Source: JBEKHT01 sp049511715 (lineage in GTDB: Bacteria > Chloroflexota > Anaerolineae > Anaerolineales > RBG-16-64-43). From it: 64,000 nt of DNA. Where the stretch lies: assembly GCA_049511715.1 (NCBI GenBank), contig JBEKXU010000004.1, positions 1 through 64,000 of the forward strand, in the 5' to 3' direction. The translations under genes and the position numbers were made by a program. Shown here piece by piece: positions 50,149-58,891 of this stretch (positions within the stretch are counted from its first letter, which is position 1; each line of letters starts with the position of its first letter). The notes under the pieces were generated by a model. That model saw only the letters and a list, made by a program, of their open reading frames with translations. It was not told where the DNA came from and searched no databases.

Positions 50149-52740
50149 TCAATCTCCGCCGGGCTCCCTCTGCTCCAATTCTTTGGCCATCGCCCGAGCG
50201 AGTCGCAGCGCCATGCCCTTCAGCGGCCCGCTGCTGGGGGCCACCGGCCCGATGCACGAAGGGCACCCCCGCTGGCAAGAGCAGGTCGCAATCCTCTCCG
50301 CCGTGGCCCGCATCAGCTTGGGGAAGAGGGCGTAGAGTTCTTCTGCCAACCCGACCCCCTCCGGTACCTGATCATAGAAGGTGATGGTTGGGGCGCGCGT
50401 TTCCCGACTGCGCAGATCCAGGCCAAATCCCACGTCCCGCGCGTCGCACATCAGGAACAAAGGAGCCAAGCTGTGAAGCCCGTACGCCAGGCCTCCCAGA
50501 GCGGTCCGGGTTCCCAGCTGGCTTTCCAGGCGAGTGTGACAGATGCGGCAGAGAGTCACCAAGTTCTCCAACGCGTTGGCCTGCCGGTCGTTCCGATTGA
50601 CACCAGGCTGGTAACCAAAAGCCCGAAAAGGGACGCGATGGTGCACGTCGTGCTCACGGTCTCCGGACTCGCCTGCTCCACATCGTTGGCAGCGGAACCC
50701 ATCCCGCCGGCGCGCGGCCTGCCTAGCCTCTTCCCACGAGGGGCCATAGTCAATTTCCCCCAGGCCGATTCGCAAGACTTCTCCCGCCGCCTGCACTTCG
50801 GCCTCCAGCTCCCGGCCGAAGGCGTCTGGGATCCACAGCCAGGACCCAATCGTCTGGAATTCTCGAGCTGGGAGATGGATTTCCCCGTATCCCAGGGTCT
50901 CCTGCGTATGCCGGCGAACCTTGCGGTAGGAAACGGGCTGGGCCCTCACCTCCAAGCGGCCCCAGGCCCGGCCCAGCCTGGTCTGTTCATCGGCTTCCGC
51001 GACCTCCTGGATCTCCACCTCAATCGATTCCGAGGCCTCGGTGTAGTAGTCGACCTCGGTGGGCCGCACAGAGGCCACCCCTTGACCCCAGTCCAGTCCT
51101 TGCACCAGATACTGGCGGGCTTCGTGCAAATAGATGGCACCCTCATGGACCCACAGCGGAGCCGCCGAGCGGTCCACCTCCCCAATCAAGTGGGGTGGCC
51201 CTTCGCTCACGTCCTGAATCGCCACCCGATCATCCCCTCCTGAGCGCAGGCTCACCTCAGAGGCCGGGTAGGTGCTTCCCACCCACTGCCATTCCCCGGC
51301 GGAGGAGTGATGGATCTCGCCCTCTTGAGTCAGCGCTTCCAGGAAGGGGTCCACATTCTGCTGGCCAAAGATCTCCCCAGGCTGAAAGGGCAGTTCAAAG
51401 GCCGCACAGCGCAGGTGATTGGCCAGAATGGCCAGATTGTTCGGATTGATGCGCCCGTGCTCGGGAGAGGTCTCCACCAGGTAGCGTGGATTGCCAGCGA
51501 GAAACTGATCCAGCGGCGAGGGGGAGGTGACCAGAATTGCCAAGCCTGGCTCCTCCCGCCTTCCTGCTCGCCCCGCCTGCTGCCACAAGGAGGCAATCCG
51601 CCCGGGGTAGCCCACCAGGAGCGCCGCCCCGAGACCCCCGATGTCCACGCCCAGTTCGAGCGCGTTCGTGGCTACAACGGCCCGCACATCCCCGCTGCGC
51701 AGGCCCGCCTCGATCCGGCGACGCTCTTCCGGGAGGTAGCCGGCGCGGTACCCGCGGATCGCCTCGGGCGGCAGCCCCCCCGCCTGGGTCTGCTCGCGCA
51801 AGTACCCCAGAAGGATCTCCACGGTGCGCCGCGTCCGTGCAAACAGCACGATCTGGAGCCCAGCCGCCAGCAGCAAGTCAGCGATCGCCAAACTCTCCGT
51901 CAGATAGGAGCGCCGCAGCCCCAGGGCGGCATCCACCAGGGGAGGATTGTAGACCGCCAGGGTGGTCCCGCGGCTGGGGGACCCGTCCTGGTCAATCACA
52001 GTTACCCCTCCTCCCAGGAGCCCCTCCGCCAGTTCGCGGGGGTTGGCAATGGTCGCTGAGGTGCAGAGAAACTGCGGCTGGGCGCCGTAGAAGGCGCACA
52101 CGCGTCTCAAACGGCGCAGGACATTCGCCATGTGAGAGCCGAACACGCCGGTGTAGCTATGAATCTCATCCAGGACCACGAAACTCAGGTGGCCCAGCAG
52201 GCTGGACCAGCGTGTGTGGTGCGGCAGGATCCCTGTGTGAAGCATGTCCGGGTTGGAGAGCAGAAGCCGGGCCTCTTCTCGGATCGCCGCCCGCCGCGCC
52301 TGGGGGGTGTCCCCGTCGTATAGGCGAATCCCGAGTCCGGATTCCGGAAGGGCTCCCTTCAGCGCCTCAGACCAGCGCCGAATCTCCTGGGCCTGATCCT
52401 GCGCCAGGGCCTTGGTGGGGAAAAGATATAGGGCGCGCGCCTCGGGGTTTTCAAGCAGGGTCTGCAAGATCGGGAGGTTGTAGGCCAGCGTCTTGCCGGA
52501 GGCCGTTCCGGTGACGAGAGCCACGTCGCCCCCCTGGCGAGCCGCCGCGAAAGCCTGAACCTGGTGGGAATAGAGAGACTCAATCCCGCGCGCCCTCAGG
52601 CCCTGGGCCAGACGGAGATCGAGCTCGGGAGGAAAAGGGCAGCGTTGAGCCGCGCGGGGGGGACGTTGGAACCACGCCACAACATTCCCTGCCAGGCGAG
52701 GATGGCTGCGCAGGTTCTCTATGGCTTCTGATACCGACAT
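50149..52740 (-). CDS. MrfA/Hrq1-type DEAD/DEAH helicase with embedded HNH domain
   Basis: 863 residues. The SF2 core has Q-like YSHQVQAFAAARQGGDVAL, Walker A VTGTASGKT (about 76-84), DEIH near 190, SATIANP, and motif VI QQAGRAGRREE. The C-terminal MZB/DUF1998 zinc motif CSCQRGCPSCIG lies near 820-832. Between them, at about 675-740, is an HNH-nuclease-like module: RDGFRCQRCG, then HDVHHRVPF, then NLVTLCRICHTRLE, with two CxxC pairs, the paired histidines and the Asn. MrfA (YprA) repairs mitomycin crosslinks in Bacillus. The HNH insert is not part of the canonical family and may add nuclease or DNA-binding function. Confidence 0.9.
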   Translation of the reverse strand: MSVSEAIENLRSHPRLAGNVVAWFQRPPRAAQRCPFPPELDLRLAQGLRARGIESLYSHQVQAFAAARQGGDVALVTGTASGKTLAYNLPILQTLLENPEARALYLFPTKALAQDQAQEIRRWSEALKGALPESGLGIRLYDGDTPQARRAAIREEARLLLSNPDMLHTGILPHHTRWSSLLGHLSFVVLDEIHSYTGVFGSHMANVLRRLRRVCAFYGAQPQFLCTSATIANPRELAEGLLGGGVTVIDQDGSPSRGTTLAVYNPPLVDAALGLRRSYLTESLAIADLLLAAGLQIVLFARTRRTVEILLGYLREQTQAGGLPPEAIRGYRAGYLPEERRRIEAGLRSGDVRAVVATNALELGVDIGGLGAALLVGYPGRIASLWQQAGRAGRREEPGLAILVTSPSPLDQFLAGNPRYLVETSPEHGRINPNNLAILANHLRCAAFELPFQPGEIFGQQNVDPFLEALTQEGEIHHSSAGEWQWVGSTYPASEVSLRSGGDDRVAIQDVSEGPPHLIGEVDRSAAPLWVHEGAIYLHEARQYLVQGLDWGQGVASVRPTEVDYYTEASESIEVEIQEVAEADEQTRLGRAWGRLEVRAQPVSYRKVRRHTQETLGYGEIHLPAREFQTIGSWLWIPDAFGRELEAEVQAAGEVLRIGLGEIDYGPSWEEARQAARRRDGFRCQRCGAGESGDREHDVHHRVPFRAFGYQPGVNRNDRQANALENLVTLCRICHTRLESQLGTRTALGGLAYGLHSLAPLFLMCDARDVGFGLDLRSRETRAPTITFYDQVPEGVGLAEELYALFPKLMRATAERIATCSCQRGCPSCIGPVAPSSGPLKGMALRLARAMAKELEQREPGGD

Positions 52741-52750
52741 GGCGAGGGTT

Positions 52751-54022
52751 CTAGGACCCGGGCATCTGGAGGATCTCGATGACCTTGGCTAGAAAAGCAT
52801 CAGCGCGCGCCCCGTCCAGAATGCGATGATCAAACGTGAGGGTCAGGTAGGCCATCGGCCGAATCGCGATGGCATCGCCGATCACCACGACCCGCTTTTG
52901 GACGAGGCCGACCCCCAGGATAGCACATTGCGGGGGGTTGATGATGGGGGTCGCCAATAGCGAACCCGAAACCCCGTGGTTGGTCAAGGTGAAGGTCCCC
53001 CCCTGCACCTCCTCCGCCTTCAGCTGGTGGCTCCGCGCGCGGCGCGAAAGGTCGTTCACCTCCATGGCCAGCCGGAGCAAAGATTTCTGCTCGGCCTCCT
53101 TGATCACCGGGACCACCAAACCCTCGGAGCCGAGCGATACGGCCACGCCGATATGGACGGCGCGATGGTACCGGATGCCGGATTCTTCCCAGCTGCTGTT
53201 CACCTCCGGATAGGCCTTCAGGGCGGACACCGCCGCCAATACAAAGTACGGAGTCAGGGTGAGTTTGACCCCATCGCGCTCCAACGCCATGCGGTTTGCA
53301 TCGCGGTGAGCCAGTACGGCGCCCAGATCTGCCTCCATGACCGTGGTTACATGAGCTGAGACGCTTTTGCTTCGGACCATGCGCTCGGCAATCTGGCGCC
53401 GAACCGGACTGAGGGGCATGATCTCACCGTCCGCCGGGGTCGCGGGAGCGGGTGCCGACGAGGCGGCCCCCTTGGGGAACTGCAGGTCGCTGGGCCGAAA
53501 CAGGTCGCCCTCTCCTGGCCGCTCCCAGGCGGGAGCGACTTCGTTGGCCGAAGCGTTCCGCCGAGCTTCAAGGAAACTCAAGACGTCCTTCTTGGTGATG
53601 CGCCCTCGCAGGCCGGTCCCCCTCACTTCCAAAAGGTCCACCTGGTGTTCGGCGGCCACCTTCGCCACCACGGGAGAAACAAACCCCAGCTCTTGGACCC
53701 GAGCCGCACGAACCGGGCCGGCAGGCCCCTGAGGCTCACTGGTCCCGGGTTTGGGCCCCAGTTCCTCCAAGACAACGACCTCCTCCTCCCGGCCGATTAT
53801 GGCCAGCAGGGTGCCCGCTTTCACGGTCGTTCCCTCCCCCACATATACTTTCAGCAACTTGCCCGTCGCTGGAGCGGGGATCTCCGTATCCACCTTGTCC
53901 GTATCGATCTCCACCAGGGGCTCGAGCTCTTGGACCGTCTCCCCTTCGCGCTTCAGCCATTTGGCGATGGTTCCTTCCACCACCGACTCCCCCAGCTGAG
54001 GCATTTTGACTTGGGTGGCCAT
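52751..54022 (-). CDS. 2-oxoacid dehydrogenase E2 (dihydrolipoyl acyltransferase)
   Basis: 423 residues. The lipoyl domain carries the lipoylated Lys in EIDTDKVDTEI. A peripheral-subunit-binding domain follows (FVSPVVAKVAAEHQVDLLEV, GRITKKDVLSFLE), then the CoA-dependent acyltransferase core with TLTNHGVSGS and the catalytic DHRILDGARAD. GGGAG precedes the ATG. Last gene of the E1alpha-E1beta-E2 operon; the order and E1 type favour branched-chain 2-oxoacid dehydrogenase. No E3 (lipoamide dehydrogenase) is encoded in the window. Confidence 0.94.
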   Translation of the reverse strand: MATQVKMPQLGESVVEGTIAKWLKREGETVQELEPLVEIDTDKVDTEIPAPATGKLLKVYVGEGTTVKAGTLLAIIGREEEVVVLEELGPKPGTSEPQGPAGPVRAARVQELGFVSPVVAKVAAEHQVDLLEVRGTGLRGRITKKDVLSFLEARRNASANEVAPAWERPGEGDLFRPSDLQFPKGAASSAPAPATPADGEIMPLSPVRRQIAERMVRSKSVSAHVTTVMEADLGAVLAHRDANRMALERDGVKLTLTPYFVLAAVSALKAYPEVNSSWEESGIRYHRAVHIGVAVSLGSEGLVVPVIKEAEQKSLLRLAMEVNDLSRRARSHQLKAEEVQGGTFTLTNHGVSGSLLATPIINPPQCAILGVGLVQKRVVVIGDAIAIRPMAYLTLTFDHRILDGARADAFLAKVIEILQMPGS

Positions 54023-54058
54023 TGCTCCCTCTCCGCTGCTGGGCCGATCCCGTCCGCC

Positions 54059-55042
54059 TCAAAAGGCGGCCAGATCCCGCATCGCCTGCGCGATCTTCTC
54101 GGGGTTGGGCATGAACCAGTCCTGCAAGGGTGCACTGAAGGGCACAGCCGGAACGTCCGGTCCGGCCAGTCTCTTGATAGGAGCATCGAGGTCCGTAAAA
54201 GCCTCATCGGCCAGGATCGCCGCGACCTCGGCTCCATATCCTCCAGTGAGGTTGTCCTCGTAAACGATCAAAGCCTTTCCGGTCTTGCGGACCGACTGGA
54301 GCAGCGTGGCCTTGTCGACAGGGTAAAGGGTGCGCAGGTCCACCACTTCCACTTGCAACCCCTCGGTGGCGACAGTCTCGGCCGCCTGCAGGGTGTAAGA
54401 GTGCATCATCCCGTAGGCCAAGGCGGTCAAATCCGTTCCCGGCCGCGAGATCCGCGCCGGCCCAATAGGGACCACATACTCCCCTTCCGGCACCTCGCCT
54501 CGAATTAGGCGGTAGCCTTTCTTGGGCTCCAAGAAGAGCACGGGGTTTGGATCCCGCACCGCCGACTTGAGGAGGCCCTTGGCGTCGTAGGGGCTGGAGG
54601 GGATCACAACCTTCAGACCGGGGACATGGCTGAAGAGAGCTTCCACGGACTGCGAGTGGTAGAGGCCGCCGCTGATTCCCCCTCCATAAGGTGCGCGGAT
54701 CACGAGAGGAACGGTCCATTCTCCTCCCGACCGATAGCACATCTTCGCCGCCTCGTTGACAATCTGGTTGAAGGCCGGATGGATGAAGTCGGCGAACTGG
54801 ATCTCACAGATGGGTCGTAGGCCGTAGAGGGCGGCACCGATGCTCACTCCCACGATGCCTATCTCTGCCAGAGGCGAGTCGACGACGCGCTGGGCCCCAT
54901 ATTTGGCATACAGGCCCAGCGTGGCGCGGAACACTCCTCCCCGGGCGCCCACATCCTCACCGACAATGAAAACCCGCGCATCTCGCGCCAGCTCTTCATC
55001 CATGGCCTGGCGGATGGCATCAATCAGCGTCATCTCCGGCAT
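54059..55042 (-). CDS. 2-oxoisovalerate/pyruvate dehydrogenase E1 beta
   Basis: 327 residues. A transketolase pyrimidine-binding domain has FIVGEDVGARGGVFRATLGL, RVVDSPLAEIGIVGVSIGAA and ICEIQFADFIHPAFNQIVNE. The C-terminal transketolase domain contains VEVVDLRTLYPVDK and IVYEDNLTGGYGAEVAA. A GAGGAG RBS precedes the ATG at 55042, which lies 23 bases inside the E1alpha gene, indicating tight coupling of the heterotetramer subunits. Confidence 0.94.
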   Translation of the reverse strand: MPEMTLIDAIRQAMDEELARDARVFIVGEDVGARGGVFRATLGLYAKYGAQRVVDSPLAEIGIVGVSIGAALYGLRPICEIQFADFIHPAFNQIVNEAAKMCYRSGGEWTVPLVIRAPYGGGISGGLYHSQSVEALFSHVPGLKVVIPSSPYDAKGLLKSAVRDPNPVLFLEPKKGYRLIRGEVPEGEYVVPIGPARISRPGTDLTALAYGMMHSYTLQAAETVATEGLQVEVVDLRTLYPVDKATLLQSVRKTGKALIVYEDNLTGGYGAEVAAILADEAFTDLDAPIKRLAGPDVPAVPFSAPLQDWFMPNPEKIAQAMRDLAAF

Positions 55043-56111
55043 GCCGGATCTCCTCGGCGTACACTGGGCCGCAACCTTCCTTCATAGGCTCCGGGTACGG
55101 GGCCTGTTCGGCGAATGACACCGCCTCCTCGACCTGGGCTTTTGCGCGCGATTCGAATTCCGCCAGCGCTTCGGAGGTGAGCGTTCCTCTTTGCAGGAGA
55201 AGGGTCTGGAAGGAGTTCAGGGGATCCCGTTTCTTCCACTTCTCCACCTCTTCGCGGGAACGGTAAGAACGGTCGTCATCATCCGAGGAATGGGGGACCG
55301 GGCGATAGGTCTTGGCCTCAATCAGGGTTGGTCCCCCTCCCCGGCGCGCTCGGTCCACCGCCTGCTTCATTGCCTCCAGCACGGAAAACACGTCGTTACC
55401 ATCCACAACCCGCCCTGGGATCCCCAATCCCTTGGCACGGTCGGCGACATCGAGAAGCGCCATCTGCTTGTCCTGAGGGACCGAGATGGCATAGATGTTG
55501 TTCTCCACCACGCAAACCAGGGGCAGCTTGTGAACGGCGGCCCAATTCATGCCCTCGTACCATTCTCCCTGAGAGGTGGCGCCCTCCCCGATCGTGGTTA
55601 GCACGATCCGCTCATCCCCCTTGAGCTTCATCGCGAAGGCCACCCCAGCTGCCTGGGGAATCTGGGTTGCGACCGGGGCAGAGGTGCTGACTACATTGGC
55701 CCGCCGCAGGCCAAAGTGGCTGGGCATCTGCCGGGCTCCCGAAGAGGGTTCCCCCCTCCTCCCATACAGGCTGAGCATGAATTCCCGCGGGGTAAGTCCC
55801 AGCGCCAGCATCAACGCCAAGTCACGATAGTAGGGGATGACCCAGTCGTAGCCTCGCTGAATTCCGAAGGCCATGCCGATATGCGTGGCTTCGTGTCCCA
55901 TCCCGGAGATATGAAACGCGATCTTGCCCTGGCGGTGGAGGATCCAGGCCCTTTCGTCCACGCGGCGCGAGAGCAGCAGGTACCAGAACATCTCCAGGAG
56001 CTGGGAGGGTGCCCAGGCCTGCTCGAGCGGGGTCGGTTCAGGACCCGGAGGTCCCTCCTTCAATTGGGCTGCCCTTTGGCCGTCCTGCGGCCAACTCTCC
56101 TTGGGAGACAC
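55020..56111 (-). CDS. 2-oxoisovalerate/pyruvate dehydrogenase E1 alpha
   Basis: 363 residues. The thiamine-diphosphate motif is GEGATSQGEWYEGMNWAA, ending in VENNIYAIS. The C-terminal phospho-loop region reads HSSDDDDRSYRSREEV; together with GMGHEATHIG and GARQMPSHFG it points to the branched-chain (BkdA) type. A GTG start at 56111 is chosen because AGGAGG stands six bases upstream; the longer frame to 56285 is not homologous. Substrate (branched-chain oxoacids versus pyruvate) is inferred only. Confidence 0.93.
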   Translation of the reverse strand: MSPKESWPQDGQRAAQLKEGPPGPEPTPLEQAWAPSQLLEMFWYLLLSRRVDERAWILHRQGKIAFHISGMGHEATHIGMAFGIQRGYDWVIPYYRDLALMLALGLTPREFMLSLYGRRGEPSSGARQMPSHFGLRRANVVSTSAPVATQIPQAAGVAFAMKLKGDERIVLTTIGEGATSQGEWYEGMNWAAVHKLPLVCVVENNIYAISVPQDKQMALLDVADRAKGLGIPGRVVDGNDVFSVLEAMKQAVDRARRGGGPTLIEAKTYRPVPHSSDDDDRSYRSREEVEKWKKRDPLNSFQTLLLQRGTLTSEALAEFESRAKAQVEEAVSFAEQAPYPEPMKEGCGPVYAEEIRHAGDDAD

Positions 56112-56422
56112 GATGAGCCTCCTTGTGCGCCTTCCCCCCGCCACATGGTGCGGCCAGAGTTGCCGGCGGATCTCGGCTTCCACGAGGCTCCCTTGACCAA
56201 ACCGTGGCACCAGCCTATGCGGCCAGTGATCCCCTCCAGGAAAGGTGAGGACCGAGTAACAGGCACGTGCGAAGAGAAGGATCACCCATCAAGGGAACAA
56301 GCCGCATCTCCACCGCATCTCCACCGCCTCTCTCGACCACAATACCTTGCGAGGTTGAGGATGCGGGAATTATACCACGATATTCTTACTCTATTTTATC
56401 GGTTTACTCGGGTGCGAGGGCT
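56112..56422 (-). promoter_or_regulatory. Promoter and long leader of the 2-oxoacid dehydrogenase operon
   Basis: On the minus strand an extended -10 TGGTATAAT (56377-56369) without a good -35 predicts a start near 56362. That leaves about 250 untranslated bases before the GTG. The leader includes a tandem 11-base repeat GGTGGAGATGC twice (complement within 56312-56336). I could not fit any known riboswitch. Upstream of the -10 the sequence is AT-rich compared with the surroundings. Confidence 0.5.
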
Positions 56423-58492
56423 TCAGTCGCCGGGACCCGGCGCAGAGGGCAGAGCTTGGGCGATAATTTCCGCCACATCCCGGACCGGGATCTTCTCCCC
56501 GGCCGCGCGAGAGGCATCGCTGAGCATGATCATACAGAATGGGCAGGCCACAGCCAAAGTGTCGACTCCCGACGACTCAACCTCACGAAAGCGATTGGCG
56601 CTCAGCCTCTCTCTTCCGGGTTCCTCCTCTTTCCACATTTGGCCCCCGCCCGCCCCGCAGCAAAAGGAGCGAGAGCGGTTGCGCGGAAGCTCCTGCAGAT
56701 GCATCCCCGCTTGGCGCAGGAGCTCACGCGGCTCCTCAAGAACTCCATTCTGTCGGCCCAAGTAGCAGGGATCATGGTAGGCGACCTTTCCCAACCCCTT
56801 GGGTCGAAGCGGCAGTTTCCCCTTTTCGATGAGTTCACAGATCAGCTGGCTGTGATGGAGGACCTGGAACCGGCCACCGAACTGAGGATACTCATTGGCC
56901 AGGGTGTGCAGGCAATGAGGGCAGGTGGTTACGATTCGCCGCGGCCTCACCTCGTTCAAAGTTTGCACATTTTCTTGGGCCAACTGGGAAAAGAGGTACT
57001 CATTTCCCGCGCGCCGAGCCGAGTCCCCGGTGCACTTCTCCCGAGATCCCAGCACAGCATAGTTGACTCCCGCTGCCTCCAAGATGCGCGCAAAGTCCCG
57101 AGCTGTCCGCTGTGCCCTCGGCTCAGTAGCAGGAGCACACCCCACCCACCAGAGAATCTCCGGCTGAGGGTTTTCCTCAAGGGTGGGGACGGGCAGGCCC
57201 TTCGCCCAATCCAGGCGGTGTTCTGAGGCCAAGCCCCAGGGATTGGCTTGCCGCTCCATACCGCGGAACGCATTCTGGAGCGCATCCGGGAAGAGGTTCT
57301 CTGTCAGCACCTGGTTGCGCCGGATTTCAAGGATGTCGAGCATGGGCTCATTCTTGACCGGGCAGATTTCAACGCACGCCCCGCAGGTGGTGCAGGCCCA
57401 TAGGGCTTCTTCCGAAATGGCGAATTCAAGAAGAGTCGCCGAGGACTCCTTCCCAGCGGCCAGTGATGCCGCTTCGCGGTTGAGGAAATAGCGCTTGTTA
57501 ATTTCCAGCGCCGAAGGCGAAAGAGACTTCCCCGTGGCATTCGCTGGGCAAACCTCCTGACAGCGATTGCACTGGATGCAGGCGTAGGCGTCCTGAATCA
57601 ATGGCCAGGGCAAGTGTTCCAGGCGAGCGGCCCCGTATTGGACGATGCTTTCATCCTCAAAGTCAATTCTGGCCGGCAACGACACCGGCCACTGGGGCCT
57701 TCTTCCCGCCTGTTCCTCGGCTCCCACCTGGGCCAACTGCCGCGGCCTAATCAGGAAGTTCAACGGCGCGAAGAAAATGTGGATGTGTTTGCTGACCGCA
57801 AAATACGGCAAGAAGGCGAGGACCAAGCCCAGCGCCATCCAAAAGGATATGTGCCGAAGCAACGCCAGCGTCCCCGGAGAAACCCCTCTCCAAAGCAGAC
57901 TGACTTGGCTGGCCAAGGGTTGCCATGGGTCGGGGCCGGTCAGCCCCAGGGCAAAACTTTGCCCCAGAAATCTCGACCCGACGTGCAGAAGAATAAACCC
58001 TGCCACAATGATGGAATCCCGCAGGATTCCGGGAGCGGCCCTCGGATCCAGTTTCGTATTGTCGAGGAAAGAGAAAATGCGCCTGCCGAACAACAGCCGC
58101 CGCGCGAGGAGCGCAGCCATTCCGATCAAGATGGCCACGCTGAGCAGGTCAGCGCCCAGGCGGTAGAGGTTTCCGACCCAGCCCCTCCCAAGAAAGACGA
58201 ATCCCGGCAGGAACCCTTCCAGTACGTCTCCCGCGTTGACCAACACGTAGTAGCTGAAGCCCCACACCACGAGCAGGTGGGCCAAGCCCGGCCGCTTGCG
58301 GATCTTGAAGGTGGTTTTCTGGGACAGGACCAGAAACACGGCCTGCCAGAGGCGCTGGGGGATTTCGCGAGGCCGGAACTCTCCGACACCCCGGCGAATC
58401 ACCCGGCGGATGCGATCCGCCGATCGCAGGGTCAGAGCCGCGGAGGCAGCGGCCGCAAGAACAAACAATACCTTCTCTACCAGAGTCAACAT
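56423..58492 (-). CDS. Membrane-bound Fe-S oxidoreductase (HdrD/GlpC-like)
   Basis: 689 residues. The N-terminal half has about five to six transmembrane helices of the nitrate-reductase-gamma type (LLVVWGFSYYVLVNAGDVLE, HISFWMALGLVLAFLPYFAV) with histidines able to bind haem. Two [4Fe-4S] clusters follow: CIQCNRCQEVCP and CTTCGACVEICP. The C-terminus has two CCG-type domains (CPHCLHTLANEYP, YHDPCYLGR, FCCGAGGGQMW, ACPFCMIML) as in heterodisulfide-reductase-like enzymes. Such proteins often pass electrons between a soluble donor such as ETF and quinone. The ATG at 58492 is chosen; a TTG at 58543 is possible. Confidence 0.9.
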   Translation of the reverse strand: MLTLVEKVLFVLAAAASAALTLRSADRIRRVIRRGVGEFRPREIPQRLWQAVFLVLSQKTTFKIRKRPGLAHLLVVWGFSYYVLVNAGDVLEGFLPGFVFLGRGWVGNLYRLGADLLSVAILIGMAALLARRLLFGRRIFSFLDNTKLDPRAAPGILRDSIIVAGFILLHVGSRFLGQSFALGLTGPDPWQPLASQVSLLWRGVSPGTLALLRHISFWMALGLVLAFLPYFAVSKHIHIFFAPLNFLIRPRQLAQVGAEEQAGRRPQWPVSLPARIDFEDESIVQYGAARLEHLPWPLIQDAYACIQCNRCQEVCPANATGKSLSPSALEINKRYFLNREAASLAAGKESSATLLEFAISEEALWACTTCGACVEICPVKNEPMLDILEIRRNQVLTENLFPDALQNAFRGMERQANPWGLASEHRLDWAKGLPVPTLEENPQPEILWWVGCAPATEPRAQRTARDFARILEAAGVNYAVLGSREKCTGDSARRAGNEYLFSQLAQENVQTLNEVRPRRIVTTCPHCLHTLANEYPQFGGRFQVLHHSQLICELIEKGKLPLRPKGLGKVAYHDPCYLGRQNGVLEEPRELLRQAGMHLQELPRNRSRSFCCGAGGGQMWKEEEPGRERLSANRFREVESSGVDTLAVACPFCMIMLSDASRAAGEKIPVRDVAEIIAQALPSAPGPGD

Positions 58493-58891
58493 CCGGGCCC
58501 CCGTGACAATCCCACGGAATCCTTCCGCCGCCAAGAAAAGCAAGGCCCCAGATCAACGCCAGATGCGCTCATCCGGGGCCATGAAGCACACACCTCAGAC
58601 ACGGTCACAACAGCAGGGCAGCGCCAAGCCCCTCGCCTCCCCGGGCGGGTTCCTGCCTAACCCTCGCGAGGATACCACCGCCCTATTCCGGCGGCCAATC
58701 CGGACTCTCCGACCCGGAGCGCGTCCGCCGCTGACCTTTCGGTCAGCGTTCAGAAAGCGAGCTCGTCCCCCGGCACGCAGAGAGCAAGAGAGAGCCAGCA
58801 GCCGAAAGGGCGAGAGTCTTGCCCTATTGCAGGGTTGGATTCCTCGACGCGAACCAACCGGCCGCCTCGGCGGATGCTCCCCTTCCGAGGA
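58493..58891. other. Intergenic region with a perfect GNRA-capped palindrome
   Basis: No gene recognised. A perfect 8-bp inverted repeat CGCTGACC-TTTC-GGTCAGCG lies at 58729-58748 (GAAA loop on the minus strand). No T-tract follows, so it is more likely an operator or structured RNA element than a terminator. It lies between the aminotransferase stop and the Fe-S oxidoreductase start. Confidence 0.5.
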
